This document shows, one piece after another, positions 10,909 through 25,100 of a stretch of DNA of 64,000 bases; the first letter of the stretch is position 1, and each line of letters starts with the position of its first letter. Made by a program: the position numbers and the translations under genes. Where the stretch lies: NCBI RefSeq assembly GCF_037893015.1, contig NC_133658.1, positions 425,349,890-425,413,889 on the forward strand, read 5' to 3'. Origin of the DNA: Macrotis lagotis (Eukaryota; Chordata; Mammalia; Peramelemorphia; Peramelidae). The notes under the pieces were generated by a model that saw only the letters and a list, made by a program, of their open reading frames with translations, was not told the origin of the DNA and did not search any database.

Positions 10909-12403
10909 GAGTCTGTACAATAATTACAGAATATCTTACAAAGATATCATTGACTTATTCATACTTTAGGTGACATATTTCCTGTACTGTGTGAATGAAA
11001 CTCAGTTCAGTGGCAGCCTATCAATAATACCCTTCTCTGCCTTCTGTCAAATATTTTGCTCTGGAAAATAAGTATCCTCAGCATAATTTCTGACAGTGGT
11101 GTAAAATGTTTTTTAATTCCGTTTTATTAAAGTACAGTATAAAAAAGGACCTATTCCCTCAACTCCCTAACCCTGTCTCTGTTTCCTGGCTCTCCCTTGG
11201 TGACAGGAAACCTATGTGGGGAACAGCCTCACTCTATATTGCTCAGTCCTTATGACTCATCCCCTATTATCTAAGTTTTTGCATTAGCAAGGCTTAGAGC
11301 CTCAAAAAAAACAATGAGAATGCCATTCTATAACAATAAATACAAAGATTCTCATTATCCACATTTGATCCTTTGCACTTTTCAATATGCTGAAACCACA
11401 TCTACTTCCACATTATGGTCTATGGCCTGAAATGCCCAACCAAAATGTATAGTGCAGAAAAGGTAGGGGTGGAAGATGGGGGTTTGGGACTCTCCTCTGA
11501 CTCCATTGGTGCTCCCTGTCCTGAGTTTAACATGGTTGACATCATTATCTATAAACCTGCACAAGCAGACTTTATTACTGAAGAAGGATGGAAGAGATAC
11601 CATCTTGCTGGGCAGTGATGTCTAAGCATCTCAGCTTGTACCCCCTCAGCTGCACTACTGTTCCTGAATGAGTGTTTGCTGACCCAGAACCATATTTAAG
11701 GGAAGGGTTTCCTAGTTAGAGAACCTCTTATCCTCTGGGATAAGAACACAAGTCAACAATTGAGAAAGACCACAGGGATCACATATTCCAACACCCTCAT
11801 TTATAAAAGAGGAAACTCAATTTCTTTAAAAAACAAAACAGGAATGATTTGCCCAAGGTCATATAGGAACAAAGATGACATTCAAACCCAGGTCTAACTC
11901 CAAATCCTTTGCTGTGATCACATGATAATGATCTTTCAGTAAAATCAAATGCATCCAACATAGGAAAGTAAAAATCTAACTAGACCCAAGGACAAATGGC
12001 CTTTAGGCTCTTTCAAAGTTGTATAGATTTGATTCCCTTGAAGGAACAGTTAGGTTAATTAAAATCCAAGAAAAAACTTATCAGAATGCTGGCACTGCGA
12101 GAAAAAGTATTAGGTCCAGTGCATATGTCCTAGGATCAGAATGCTAGCATTTGAGGTCCTTTTAGAACAGAAGTTGGCTACATTCCCAAGAAACAAAAGG
12201 ACTGAATCACCAAGAGGGATGATACCCAGGTGTCCCCAGAAGACAAGATGGTACCCAGGTGAAACAGCTTAGTAGTTTTGTTTACAGAGTTTTCTACAAG
12301 AACAGGCATTTACAAAAATATGATAGAGCAAAATCCAGCTCTGGAGGGGAGAGGGCTATGTCAAAAGTGAACAGGAGACATCCTGGGATGGGGGATAAAT
12401 TCT
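10909..12403 (-). other. SLC25A29: Probable SLC25A29 3' UTR
   Basis: Interval between the stop codon and the candidate poly(A) signals. It is free of the SINEs that pepter the surrounding DNA, which fits transcribed 3' UTR. Two overlapping small frames near 11.4-11.6 kb look spurious. Confidence 0.45.
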
Positions 12404-13135
12404 TTACAAGCTGGAAGGGTGGGAGAGGGCTGTCTCTGTCATCACATCATCTGACCGCATGTACATCAAGAAGATGGTGACAGTGGTAAAGGTGGCTGCA
12501 TTGACTGGGAAGGCCCGCAGCAGGGTGGATGTGAGACCCCGGGTGAATACCTTCCAGCCTTCTGCCTGGTAACTCTTGCGCATACAGTCGAGGATGCCAT
12601 TGTACTGCTGGACACCCCGAACACCATCTGCTTGTATTCGGGACTTGATCACATCCATAGGGTAGGTTGAGAGCCAGGACACAATCCCAGAAAAGCCGCC
12701 TGCCAACAGCAACTTGGGCACAACATAGCTGTCCTCAGGTTCGCAGCCCAGGAAGCGGGTAAGGTAGTCGTAGGTAAGGAAGTAGAAGCCAAAGCTGGGC
12801 GTCTCGCGGATCAGAGTGGACACCATGCCTTTGTTGATGCCACGGAGACCCTGCTGCTGGTAGATCTTCAGTAGGCAATCCAGGGAGTTTTTGTAGGTCC
12901 TTGTCTTCTGTTTGTACTCGCCTGTGCCTTGAAGCTGCATCCGAGTCTTGGCCAGCTCCATGGGGCAGCAGATCACACACTGGATGGCACCTGCAGCAGA
13001 CCCAGCTAAGAACTGGTTCATAGGTGTGTCCTTCCCCAGGATCCGGATTGTGTTGCCTTGAACCCCAAACACGAGGGCATTGATAAAGGTCAGACCCATC
13101 ATGGGTGAACCAATACCTTTATACAGGCCAAATAC
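12404..13135 (-). CDS. SLC25A29: SLC25A29 coding exon 4 (terminal)
   Basis: Starts after the acceptor TTGCTTATAG and encodes residues 55-297, opening VFGLYKGIGSP. It carries the second and third carrier repeats, including the second and third PxD/ExxK-type motifs and the conserved RAFPVNAATF segment near the sixth transmembrane helix. Ends LSHPSSL then TAA. Confidence 0.97.
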   Translation of the reverse strand, partial: VFGLYKGIGSPMMGLTFINALVFGVQGNTIRILGKDTPMNQFLAGSAAGAIQCVICCPMELAKTRMQLQGTGEYKQKTRTYKNSLDCLLKIYQQQGLRGINKGMVSTLIRETPSFGFYFLTYDYLTRFLGCEPEDSYVVPKLLLAGGFSGIVSWLSTYPMDVIKSRIQADGVRGVQQYNGILDCMRKSYQAEGWKVFTRGLTSTLLRAFPVNAATFTTVTIFLMYMRSDDVMTETALSHPSSL

Positions 13136-16100
13136 CTATAAGCAAAACAGAAGAAAAAAAAATCAATGATGGGGAATACTGGTGATGATGATAAAAACTC
13201 ACTCATAAATGGAAGCGATTATGTGGTGGGGAGGAAAAAAAACAACCAAACAAGGAAAAAACCCTGAACAAAGAAATTTTAAGCCCTAAGCTAAAAGAAA
13301 GACTTGGGTTGGGGTCAGGCTCCATCACAACCACATTCGCTGATATAATCATGGAAAAGCAACTTTTTCTTTCTGGTCCTCCCTTTTCTTTTTTTTTAAG
13401 TTTTTTTTTTTGTAAGGCAGTAGGGTTTTAAGTGGATTGCCCAAGGCCACACAGCTAGGTAATTAAGTGTCTGAGGCTTGAACTCAGGTACTCCTGACTC
13501 CAAGGCCCATGCTCTATCCACTGTGCCACCTAGCCGCCCCTACACTTTTCTCATCCATATATGTAAAGATTAATTAAATTAATTAAAGTTCCCCACTCTG
13601 TATAACACAGATCACATCAAATTATATTAGTGTTAGAGGCAAGCGATACCATAAGATCAGCAAAGTTTCCAAAGTTTGATTAACAAGGAAGTACTGTGTC
13701 AAAACCTCCAGAGATGCTAGGTTTAAGTTCTAATTTTACAGTTTCCTCTCTGGGTGATAGCAAGCATTCCCAACCTCTCTGGTACTGTCTCTCTAGAAAA
13801 TCATCACACCAAAGAGAGTGGAAAAGGAAAGATTTATGGGCTACATGATTCTTTTCCTGAAATATCTGTAGGGCTGAGTGGAAGAGGGATGAGACTTTTG
13901 TTCTGCCCCAGATGACATGGAAGTTGGCTTCCTTTAAATCCCAATTAAAATTCTCCTTAATTCCAGTTTCTACTCTATTTATTATTTCCTCCTTATCTGG
14001 TATCTAGCTTGCTTTGTATAGATTTGTTGGCAATTTGTATTCTACCCTCCCCCAGAGATTGTAAACTCCTTGAGGGCAGGGACTATCTTTTGCCTCTTTT
14101 TATATTCCTAGTGTTTCCAGAGGGCATGCCCAGTGCCTGGCACTGGGTTGCTATGTCTTTTTTTCAGTTACATCCTACTCTTTATGAACCCTTTTAGGGT
14201 TTTTTCTTGGCAAGATTCTAGACTGGTTTACTCCAGCTCAAAATTGAGACCAACAGGGTTAAGTGGCTTACCCAGAATCACATACGTAGTAAATGAGCTC
14301 AATTCAGTGATTTTACCTCTAAATCAGAGATAACAATTCTTAGATTACCTGACTTTTGAGAGCTGTTGTAAAAAAGGTAGAGGTGAACCATGAAGCACTG
14401 AAGAAATGGGAATTACTATTACTTACACTTTCTTGCTTTATAATAGACTGAAAGCAGTGCAAAGTCCCTCGATAGAGAGGTTTCTCTACATTCTGAACCT
14501 GGAGGCGGACCTAAAACAAAAGTTCACAGTGAAAAAGTTTGATAGGTCCAGGAAAATCCAAAGAGTTTACTTGTCCTCTGCCTTTATATCTACAGCACTC
14601 TGGAGGCCCACATGTGGTCATCAGAGAGCAGAAGGTGGTGAGATGCACTAGGGGTTATTTTATAATTAAGGAAAAGAGAGTTGTTGGGAGATGATGCACA
14701 GAACATTTCCTGGGGCTTAAATGGGAAGGGGTTAACAGGAAAGCACTCTTTTTTTTTTCAGGTTTTTGCAAGGCAAATGGGGTTAAGTGGCTTTCCCAAG
14801 GCCAGACAGCTAGGTAACTGCTTTATCCACTACACCACCTAGCCGAGCCCCTACAAAAGCACTCTTGATGAAAGCACAGCCCTCCCTTTATGTTGGTATT
14901 CTGTGTGGTTACCCCTAAGCAGTCCAAAATTAGGGCCTCAAGGAACCCCACTTGTTCTCTGTAGAGTTGCTAAATTGCTTGGGTCCCCATTAATGGGTTC
15001 CCATTCCAAGAGTGAGGCACTAATATCCACTGGCTACCATTCTACTACCAGAGAGGTCTAGGACAAAACCTGCTCTCAGTTTATTTAACTAACCTCATTG
15101 TAAGGATCAGAATAGTGTTTTTTCTTTTTTTCCAAAGAGGATAGAGGTTAGCAATAAATACAGTCCAATTTAGCTTTCTTCTATGGTCATCAATTTGTTT
15201 TTTTTCCCCTAACGTAGGCATCAGACTCCCTCCCCAATTTAAAACAAACAAAACTTATTTTTAAGGTGAGCAGATTCCTTGGGGCTGATTTAAGATTTCA
15301 GCTATCAGCAGTTGGGAGGAGAAAGAGGAGGTTCCTCTACAGATAATACACTCCTTATGGCCTTGGGGGCTTATCTCTGCTCTTGTTATGCATGTTTTTA
15401 AAATTGCAATGATAAGGAGAAACATTTCCCCAAAGCTTTAAATTTTATTTGTTCTGGTCTGAGGTAGAAAGCAGCTGTCCCACCTTTCCTCTAGTTATTC
15501 CAAGAGCCAGAGTACAGGATTTGGAGACTGAGGATGATTTAGGCTTCAATCCTTGTGCTTCCTAAATGAGTGAAAACTTCCAACTCATCTTAATTGGGTT
15601 AAGTTTTTAAAGTATTTTATTTTCTTTGACAAGGTCTTTTTGACTTCCTTTAGAGCTAATTTTTTTTTGAATCTCAAAAGTGAGATTCTTATAATCCTCC
15701 TTTTTAGAAGATAATACATATTACATAAGTGTGTGGAGGGGCAGGAGAGATGAGGATGAATGTCTTTAAATGATTCTATAACCTCAAACAAACCCCTCCC
15801 CACCCACCCAAAAGCACTCAACAGGTTTAAAAAAAAAGCGTGAAAAAGTTTGACTGTGCATAAGGACAGTATACAGAGAAAATTCCCACTTGGCTCACAA
15901 CAAATAGTAATAGAGGTTGGGTTCTAGGAAAATGAGACCTCCAAATGCAATTTAGTAAAGGGGTCTGTCTCCCTGAGCTGCTTGGCTCAAATTAAAAAAA
16001 ATAAAACCACATCTATGAATCAAACTATTTTTTCTCCCCAAAGCAGCCTTGAAGTTCATTCATCCCCATGTCCACACTCCCTCCAATCCAAATGATCCCC

Positions 16101-19100
16101 TTTCTCCTTCCAGTTCTTGATGCATCCTAGTTATGCTCATCCCAACTGTGGGTTCGAGGGAGAAGTTGGATTTAAGCATCAACAGAAGAAATAAAGTTTA
16201 AATGCTCTGAAGAAAGGGTATGTGTAAGTCAGGCCTCATATTGATAGTAGTGATAGCTAGTGCTGTCAATTTCCCCAAGATTATTCTTTTTAAAGGGGGA
16301 AAAAAGACAGAATATTGGGCTGGTCATCTGAGGTTCTAGCCAGGCTGGGATAATTTTCCCTACCCACAACCCTCCACCCCCCCCCCCCCAATTACTTGTC
16401 AGGACCTGGGAGGAAGGATTCCAGAGGGATTTTTAGGGCCATTCTTGGCACTAATCATACATTCTGGAAGAAATTCAGACTGAGAGAAACAGAAGGTTCA
16501 CCTGGTCTGTACTTACTAGGTAACTCTCCAGTGATGAGGCTTATCTCTCATCTACAACAAAGTAACACTTTTGCTGTTATAATGAAGACAGCCCTGGGCT
16601 CAGAAAGTAAAGGCAGTTAAAAAGCAACAGAACAATTTTCAACATCACATCAAACACAGGGGGTTGGGGAGGGAAGGGAAGGAGGCAGTAGCAAGTGGTG
16701 GGGAGGACCCCTGATCCAATCTTTTATTCTAGAATTGGAAAACCAGCGGCCCCACCCTCTGGAAGGTAGACCCTGGGGGGGGGGGGGGGGCTATGGGAAT
16801 GTCAAAAGCCAAACTAGTCCCATCACAAAGTATTTTGCATATTAAAATTCTGGTGCTCAAGGGGAAAAACTGAAAAATTTAATTAAGCCTACCTGGGCCC
16901 TAGACTAAAAGAGCAAATCCAGGATTTGGGTCTTGGGTTCAAATTCAAATTGGAATCCCAATGATCAAATCATTTAATGTTTTAATTCCCTTATACTTGG
17001 AAAGCTAAGAAGTTTAATAAAGTGGCCTCTAAATTCTCTTCCAGCTCTAAATGGCTATGACCTAAGCTACTCCTTTAAGCCAAAGATGAAGATGCTATAT
17101 TTAATGACCATATGGGGACCAAAGACAGCCTCCAAATAAAAAGGTGTATATGCATATGTATATGTATTGACTAGTTTTAAAAGTCAGGACACCTAGGTTT
17201 AGAGTTCTGCCACTTATTAGCTGGCCAAGGCAATTCACCTCTCTAAGCCTCAGTTTCTTCACCTGTAAAATATTTATGCTACCTACTCATAGTAGGTGAG
17301 GAAATTATTTCGTAAGCCTTAAAAACCTATTTAAAATGAGTATTTTGGTGTTAAAGTACACTGGAAGTAAACTCCACTAAGAAAAAAGTGAGGTATCTTC
17401 ACTAGCATTCTGATTATTAGTAAGGAAGGTATTCAAAGGAACACTTTTTTAAAAATAGCACTTTGTTTTGCAAGCATCTGTTTAAGATAAAAAAAAAACT
17501 CAGGAAAAGCTAAATGATTTGCAAAAGGTCAACTAGCTAGTGAATGTTAAAGAGCTGGATACAGATCTCCCCCACATCTTTTTATCTATACTTTCTGATA
17601 CTACCAGTTTCCAAATTTACAAACAGTTGAAGGAACAGGAAAATTTCCCAGGACTTGGGGGGGGGGGGGGGAGATTTCATTTTAATGGATTTTTACAACA
17701 GGAGTTGAAAAAATTGATTCCCTTCCATCCTGAAATCCTTAATATATGAGTAACAAGTTGCCTGGTTTAATATAAATGGAGGCTATGCAATAAGAGAATG
17801 CTTAAGGAGACACAGAGTAAATACTGTCTCTTTTCTCTGCAAGGGCCTCAGTAATAGCTGTAATTTTCTTTAAAAACAAAAAACCTTGAGACTATAAAAT
17901 GAATGTGAACAACAAAGTATCATCTTCACTCCCAATTGAGTCTGCAAAAACACTCAGCTTCAGTTTCCTCTTCTATAAAAGGAGAATAATATTTGTATTA
18001 CCTACCAGGTAAGGAAGGATGTTGGGGATTGAGAAGAAACCTTAAAGGCAACAGAAAGTAAAAATTTCCTTTATTCCTCCTCCACGGGAAAGGGGCAAGG
18101 ACTGAGGGCCATTTCCTGCTTTCTAGAGGCTAGGTAGGAGTCAAAGCTAATGCTAATTCAGTAACAGAAATAGGCATTTAGTCATTGTAGTAGGCTATGC
18201 TGGTATGCCTTTATAAAAGAATCTGAATTTATGTACCATGATGAATATGGAGCTGCTTCTAGGCTTTGTAAAAGGTGTTCCTTTGGGAGACACCTCCCCC
18301 TCCAAACTTTTAATGTATGATCTGTCTTGAAAAAAGTTTATAAAAGACTGCCTGACAAAAGATAAGCCTTAGATCAAAATTAGGAAATATAATACCTTTT
18401 TTAAAACAAATGAAAAAATAAAAACCAACTTATGCTTAAGTTTCTTATTAGTTTGGTAGAAATGAAGTGAGGAATTTAGTTTTAGCTTGAACAGGACCTC
18501 CCTATTAGATACATTTTCTTCCTTCCCCTAAGGCATTTGGCTGTCCCCAGTGGGTAGTGGCTGGAAAGGGGAAGGGAGGAGTTGATACAATCAGGCAATA
18601 GGAGATATGAAATTACATTTTAAGGTTTTGGATTATTTACCCTAAGGTTTTTCCCAAAGTTTCTCTGATTCCAGGCTGATCAGATATGGAAGGGGCTCAA
18701 TCAATCTAGAAGGTAACCTAATTAAGTGTTTACCTTCCCCTTCTCCCCAATTACAACAAAATAAAATTTGGGGCTGAAACTTATTTACAGGTTTTCATCT
18801 TCCTGAAAAGTGCTTCAAAGAATGGCATTCTCTAGTGGCCTTGGACAGGTGCCTGTGAAACATCAAAGATTAGAAAGGGCTTACTTAACTAACAACAATT
18901 GACCCAGTCAGTCAGTCAGTCTTTCCCAAAAGCCAAGGTCAGAAATCTTCACAGCAACATGCACTCAAGCAAAGTGTCCAGGCCCTTAGACTATTTCAAA
19001 TGAGAATTTATGATCCCCTTCTAAGCAGTTTTAGATTTAAAAACAAGTCTGGGTAAAATAGTTTCTCCATTATATACCTAATACCTCTCAGAAGATACCC

Positions 19101-22100
19101 AGAAAGCAAAGCACGTTTACGCACTTCAGGTAAAAATTTAAAAAGGTAGAAAATTTTTCCCCAAAATATGGTCCCCAATTTTCACCAATTCCCTTTTTTT
19201 TGTGGGGCTGCATTCTGTGCAAATTCATTTTATACTTAAACCTGTGGAAAAAAAACCTCACCTTGACGGTGTCAAAGGGATGTCCCACCAGCACACCTGC
19301 AGCACCTATGAGGATTATAAGAAAATTGGAAGTGTCATTTGGACAGTTATGTAGTCACAGGCCAACCCACAATTCTCAAAGAAGCTGAAGTTGGTAGGAA
19401 AGATTTAAGAACAAACAACTGGAGGTGGTGATATAAAAGAATCTTTGTAAAATACAGGGGATGGGTTGAGTCCAGTTGTGTTAGATTCTTTTTTTGGGGG
19501 GGGGGGTAGAGGGCAAAAATACTTGGTACAGCTTGCTGCTTCCTTCTCTAGCTCATTTTACAAATGAGAAAAACTGAAGCAAACAGGGTTAAATGTCTCA
19601 CCCAGGGTCACACAACTCATAAGTGTCTGTAGCTTAATTTGAACTCAGGAAATGAGTCTTCCTGACTCCAGGCCCAACATTCTATCCACTGAAGGAAGAG
19701 GGCACAAAGGATGGGTCAAAGGCTGCCCCAATCAATTTTCAACCATTCTATTTCCTTGGCCCCCATCAATAGATGCAATGAAATAATACCAAGCTCTGAA
19801 ACCAGAGGTGGTGGTGGTTGTTCACTTCTCAGTCCTGTGGTTTTTCCTTGGCAAAGGCACTGGAGGATTTTGCCATTTCCTTCTTAGGCTCATTTTACAG
19901 AACAGGAAACTGAGGTAAATTAGGTTAAATGACTTGCCCAGGATCACATGGCTGAATCTTGAGTTCAAAATTTCCATCTGTGGAGCTTAGTGACCCTGAG
20001 CAAGTTACGTAACCTCTCTGGGCCCGTTTCTTCAGCATGAGGGGATTGGCTGAACTTTATGACCTGAGGTCTCATTCAAGGCCGTTTAATTTAACTTAGA
20101 CTTCTCTGCCCAGGAACATACTCCACATATTTACATGTCCCTTAAAAGGAGCTTTTTCCTATGTCTCGGACATGTTCCCTCCCTGCCCTGGTAGTCTACC
20201 TGATCAATTCCTATTCCTCCTTTAAAGTGTAACTGAATACTCAATGGGTCACAACAATGCCTAGTAGACAGACTACTGGACTGGAGTCACAAAGTTCAGG
20301 AGATATGTCAAGGCACTTAATTTCTGTCTGTCCCAGCTTCTTCCTTCTAAAATGGGAATAAGAAAAATGCCCTATGTCGTGGGGTTGTTGTGAGGATCAC
20401 ATGAGAGATTTGAAATGCATTTAGCAGAGTGTACAGATTGTTACCTTACAGTTTCAAACTTGATTTTATATACCCCATATACATTTTCTATGTTTTTTTC
20501 AGTCTCACTCCTATAAGCTCTAGGAAGACAACAACTCCAACATTTCATTTCAACAGTCATTCCATATTTGGTGTTTGAGGAGGCATCTTTAGGAAGGGGT
20601 CACTAGAGAAGTGAGATTCCAAGATTATTCTGTAAGGTGGACATTTGGGGGACAAAAAAACAGTAGTCCAGTTTGAAGACCTAGAGTGATTGGCTGTGAT
20701 ATGACTCTTGACTATTTCTAAAGATGAAATCCATTCTCAGAGGACGAAGATTTTCTAATCCAAGGGATGTTCAAAGAGTGTGCTCAGGGTTACACCTTCA
20801 TTCTCCAAAGCTGAGTTTCTGAAATGCTGTAAGCCATAGTGCCCAATTCCCAAGGGGACCTAAGGCTTTGAGGGGAATGACCCATTATAATGAATGTAAA
20901 ACCCATGACTTGAGTTGCATTAAGTGTCAAAAATATAAAGAACCCATCAAAATCATAGTGATCATTGAAGATCTTGTCTATTAAAGAAAAATAAAGTGAG
21001 AATGTATTATACCAGATATTATAAAAAGGTCTGTTCAGGGTAGTGAAGATCTTGCTGGAATCTTCTCTTCCCCATCCTTCCTATCTCCCCCATGACTTAA
21101 ATGATATAATTTCATACATAAGCAAGTTTACTTTTACAATCCCTAATATTGTATGAACTGCTTTACAAATTAAGTTGATGATCACATTCAACTCTTAGAA
21201 CAGCAATGAGAAAGAAGAGCAGAGTATATCATTGCCAATTGGAAGGTAAGAAAATGTAGGTTCATAAAAGTTTAAAGGTAATTAAGCTTAAAGAAATTAG
21301 GTAGTATAGTAGATAGAACATTGAGCCTGGAGGCAAAAGGACATCTCCCTGAGTTCAAATATGACCTCACTTATTAATTGGGTGACCCAGGGAAGTCACT
21401 TAACCTTGTTTGCCTCAGTTTCCTTAACTCTACAAGAAGATAGAGAAGGAAATGGCAAATCACTCCAGTATCTTTGCCAAGAAAACCCCAGATGGGGTCA
21501 ACAACAATTAAACTGCAGGGTGTGGAGGGGAGCCCTTAGGGAATCCATTACAAAGGGGGAAAGGCCCAGTCAATCACAAGGCTGGAAGAGTTTTCTTAAT
21601 CCCATTCCAGGGATATCAAACCCCAAACTGGTTCTCAACAGGTCAAGAGTGACCTAGAGATCTTGACTTAATGCTACTGAGTTTGCACAATTAGGTAACT
21701 GAATATTAACCCACACCCCACCCCTGTGACAATTGGGGTTCTTTAGCATATCACATGTCCTGTGATGTGGGGGGATCATATTAGGGGCATGTCACGCAAT
21801 GGGTAGACCTTTTAGATTGTAACTCAAACTCTGAGAGCCTATGAACATCCAAGAGGGGGGGGGAGTGTCTGAAGACCATAAATTAGCTGACTTTGAAAAC
21901 CAATTCATGCCTCAAGCCTAGGAGGGAGGTCCCTTTTAGGATGTATCTTCCAAGGTTTGTGAATAAAATGCACAATTTTCTCTCATTTTAGCAGATTTTT
22001 CTTTTCATTCATTTATAACAATTTGGAGCCTTGTGCCATCTTAAAAAACCCCCTGAGGAAGCCCCAGAAGAGACAGGGGGAAGGAGCACTCATGGCTTGA

Positions 22101-25100
22101 TTTCAAGCCAGATCCCTCTGATGGATCTGAAACCCTGCCATTGACAAGGAGAGTGATAGAAAGGTAGGGAAACTTCGGTTTTTATCTTTAGAGGCTGATT
22201 CTAGACAATTCCAGGAAAGGCAGTCCTAGATAAGAGGCCAGGGGTCAAAAAGGCACTTCAGGGAGGGGAGGAAGAGACCCCCCCCCAATCCAGTACCGAG
22301 GAGAGGCCTTTTGAGTAGGAAATGAGCTAGCTGGAACAGTAAGGATGCTGTCCAGGGTAAAGAGAAGAGTAAGTTCATCAGATACTGCTGTTCTGAATGG
22401 CCACAAATCCCCATGCAAGGACAGTCTGCCTGGTGGGCAAGGTTTGGGTCTGATGAACAGGTACCTTTAAATAAAGAGGTGGAAAATATATATATGCAGC
22501 ATGCTGGATAATTGGGAATGCTAAATGTCCTAGAGAGGAAGAGGCTAACAGTGGGGCCCAGGAGGAAAGGGAAAGTCTGGAGAGAGGAGAAAAGCATCTC
22601 TGTGTCTTAAGACCCAAGCTTAAGTTTCCCTCATTGATCCTACTTCTTTCTTTGTATATCAGTTTCAGAAGGGGTCTCCCCAAGATTTTAGAGTTTTTCC
22701 TTAGTCTTTAAAAAATTATTTTATTTTTTATAGGTTTTTTTTTTGCAATTGAGAAAAATTGGGTTAATTGGGGTTAAGTGGCTTGCCCAAGGCCACACAG
22801 CTAGGTAATTATTAAGTGTTTGAGACCGGATTTGAACCCAGGCACTCCTGACTCCAGGGCTGGTGCTTTATCCACTGTGCCACCTAGCCGCCCCTCCAGC
22901 TTAAGTTTTAAAAGAGGGCTAGCTGGGAGTTGGGCCCAGAAGTTTCAGAAGGTGGGGGAAAAGGAAGTAATGTGCAGTGGCCCCCACGTGGAAATCAGCC
23001 CTTCCCTCGCTGAGCCAGTGGTAGATGTGCTAGGCGTGTAGAGTTAAGGGAAGGGAGGGGGATTCTTAAAAGAGAAAAAGTTTAAAAGAAGAGAGAACCT
23101 TTAAGGGAAAGATTGAGAAGTTCTAGGAGGAAAGATTTTTTTTTTTACCCTTATGAGTGTCTGGGAAAGATCCCATGCTTTCTCCCTGGGTTGGAGGAGG
23201 TGGTGGGTTGGACACATAGTTAAGACTTGAACCCTAGACTGAGTCTACCTAAGTGCCCCATCCAACCCTGCGAGGGGGGGATAGACAGGAGAGCTCAAGT
23301 GCTTAAACCTTAAAGGTAAAGTGACCCCTCCACAGGTGGGATGTGTGATTGGAAAGAAAGAAAAATATCTATGATCCAGGGCTTAAGAGACTCCTTTATT
23401 GAAAGGAGTGGCCTGAGTGATGACTCTCATTGTTTTAAAAGTTTCTGAACTAGAGTTTTGGGAAGCACACTGAGGGTTTTAAAAGAGGGATAATTGTGTT
23501 GTAACGTTCTGACAAAATTTGTACAGAATGGGAGGAATTAAATAACCTAGATTGTTAAATTAGTTTAGGATTAAAACTATTTTAACATTATTGAACTTTT
23601 GCTAGGAGTTATGTGGTTTGGGATTTTAAACTGTACTCTAACACTTTTGGGTTAAAGTAAAGTGCTATTGGGTTACTAAGAGAAATACTTAGGTTATCAG
23701 GGATGTTTACTGATGTCTTTTGGGAAAATGCTCTAATTGGTTTTAATGTTGAGTTTAATAATGCTAACAATTGTATATTTTGGATAGCATTTGGAATGTG
23801 AGTGCTGAAGGTACTCTAAAGTTTATTAAACTAAACTGTTGGGAAGTTAGTTGAGTTGTAATTGCATTGGGGTTTTAAATGTCGTATGTATGAGATCGGA
23901 TTCTGAAAATTTGGGGTAAAGAGACCGAAGTGTAAAGAACATGGGATATTCATTTTGCTCTTATTCTAAGGGAAATGAGATGTTTAAGAAGTCAAGAATG
24001 TGGACTTCTCTCTTAGGGCAGGCAGCTGATGGGGGGCTCTGAACAAATGGCAATTGTGGGCCCTATTGTAAGGTAACTTATTGATTGATGAATAAGATGT
24101 TTTTATCAGTTGTGTGATGTTCTTTTGTAATTGCAAAGAAATATTTGCAATATTTAGGCTATCTACTGTGAATGTGTTTTTTAAATACTGTATTATTAAA
24201 GCCTGGAATGAAGGTGATTGCTTTGAAGGGCAATAAGGAAAATATGAAAAAGTATGACTCTTTCTGGGAATAGTAATTTGTGTTACTTTGTTACTCTTAC
24301 TGCTGTTCTAATGAAAAAAAACATTGCTCAAAAGACTCATTCCAATGTAGGACACTAAAACTGTACATGCAAGATAAAATAATAAGCTTGAGATGATCAT
24401 AGAAGAAAGGTTCTGGCTAGCATTAAGGGAGCTGGGGATCTTTCTGAAAAATAAAGGATTTTAGTGGGACCAAGTGGATCAAGGTGAAACCTTGGGGAAA
24501 TCATCAAGAAGCTGGATTACTTAATACTTAGAATACTTAGAAAATCACTTAATCCCATGGCTTTGCAAAAACTAAGGAAAAAAAAGAAAAATGACACATG
24601 GTGGTCTTGATCCCATCCACTATTACTCAGGTATTATAATAACACCTGGCATGTATGAACACTTATATTATAAGGGCAGGTTGTAGAGGTCCTGTGGAGG
24701 CCAGACTCCTCCCTCCATCCCCTGGCCCGCACACTGCAGATATCACAGGAGAAATGGCAGGGCTGGTGGGGTGGGGCATTCCTGTTTGAGCTTCTTCCTG
24801 AGTGGCTGCAGACACCTGGCAGGTGTGGATCCAGGAGTCACAAGCTGAGCAGGCTGGGCCGGGGCAGGGCGCCAGGGGCCCGGTGATGTCACGTGTTCCC
24901 GGATCCCATGTGATGGCTCCATGTGCTGCGCCACCTGGCGGCCCTGCAGAAGCCTGCACCTAGCCGTGTAGACCTTAGGGCAACCAGCCTGTCTGCCCCG
25001 GAGAGGACAGGCAGCTGGATGCACCGGGAGGGTGAGGGGCGGAGCTTTGTTTGGCTTCACTTCCGGGTCACTTATTGAACCCGCCCCCATTTCTGAGCCA

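Noticed and set aside
12735..12980. 81-codon minus-strand frame within SLC25A29 exon 4
   Set aside because: Alternate-frame shadow of the real exon.
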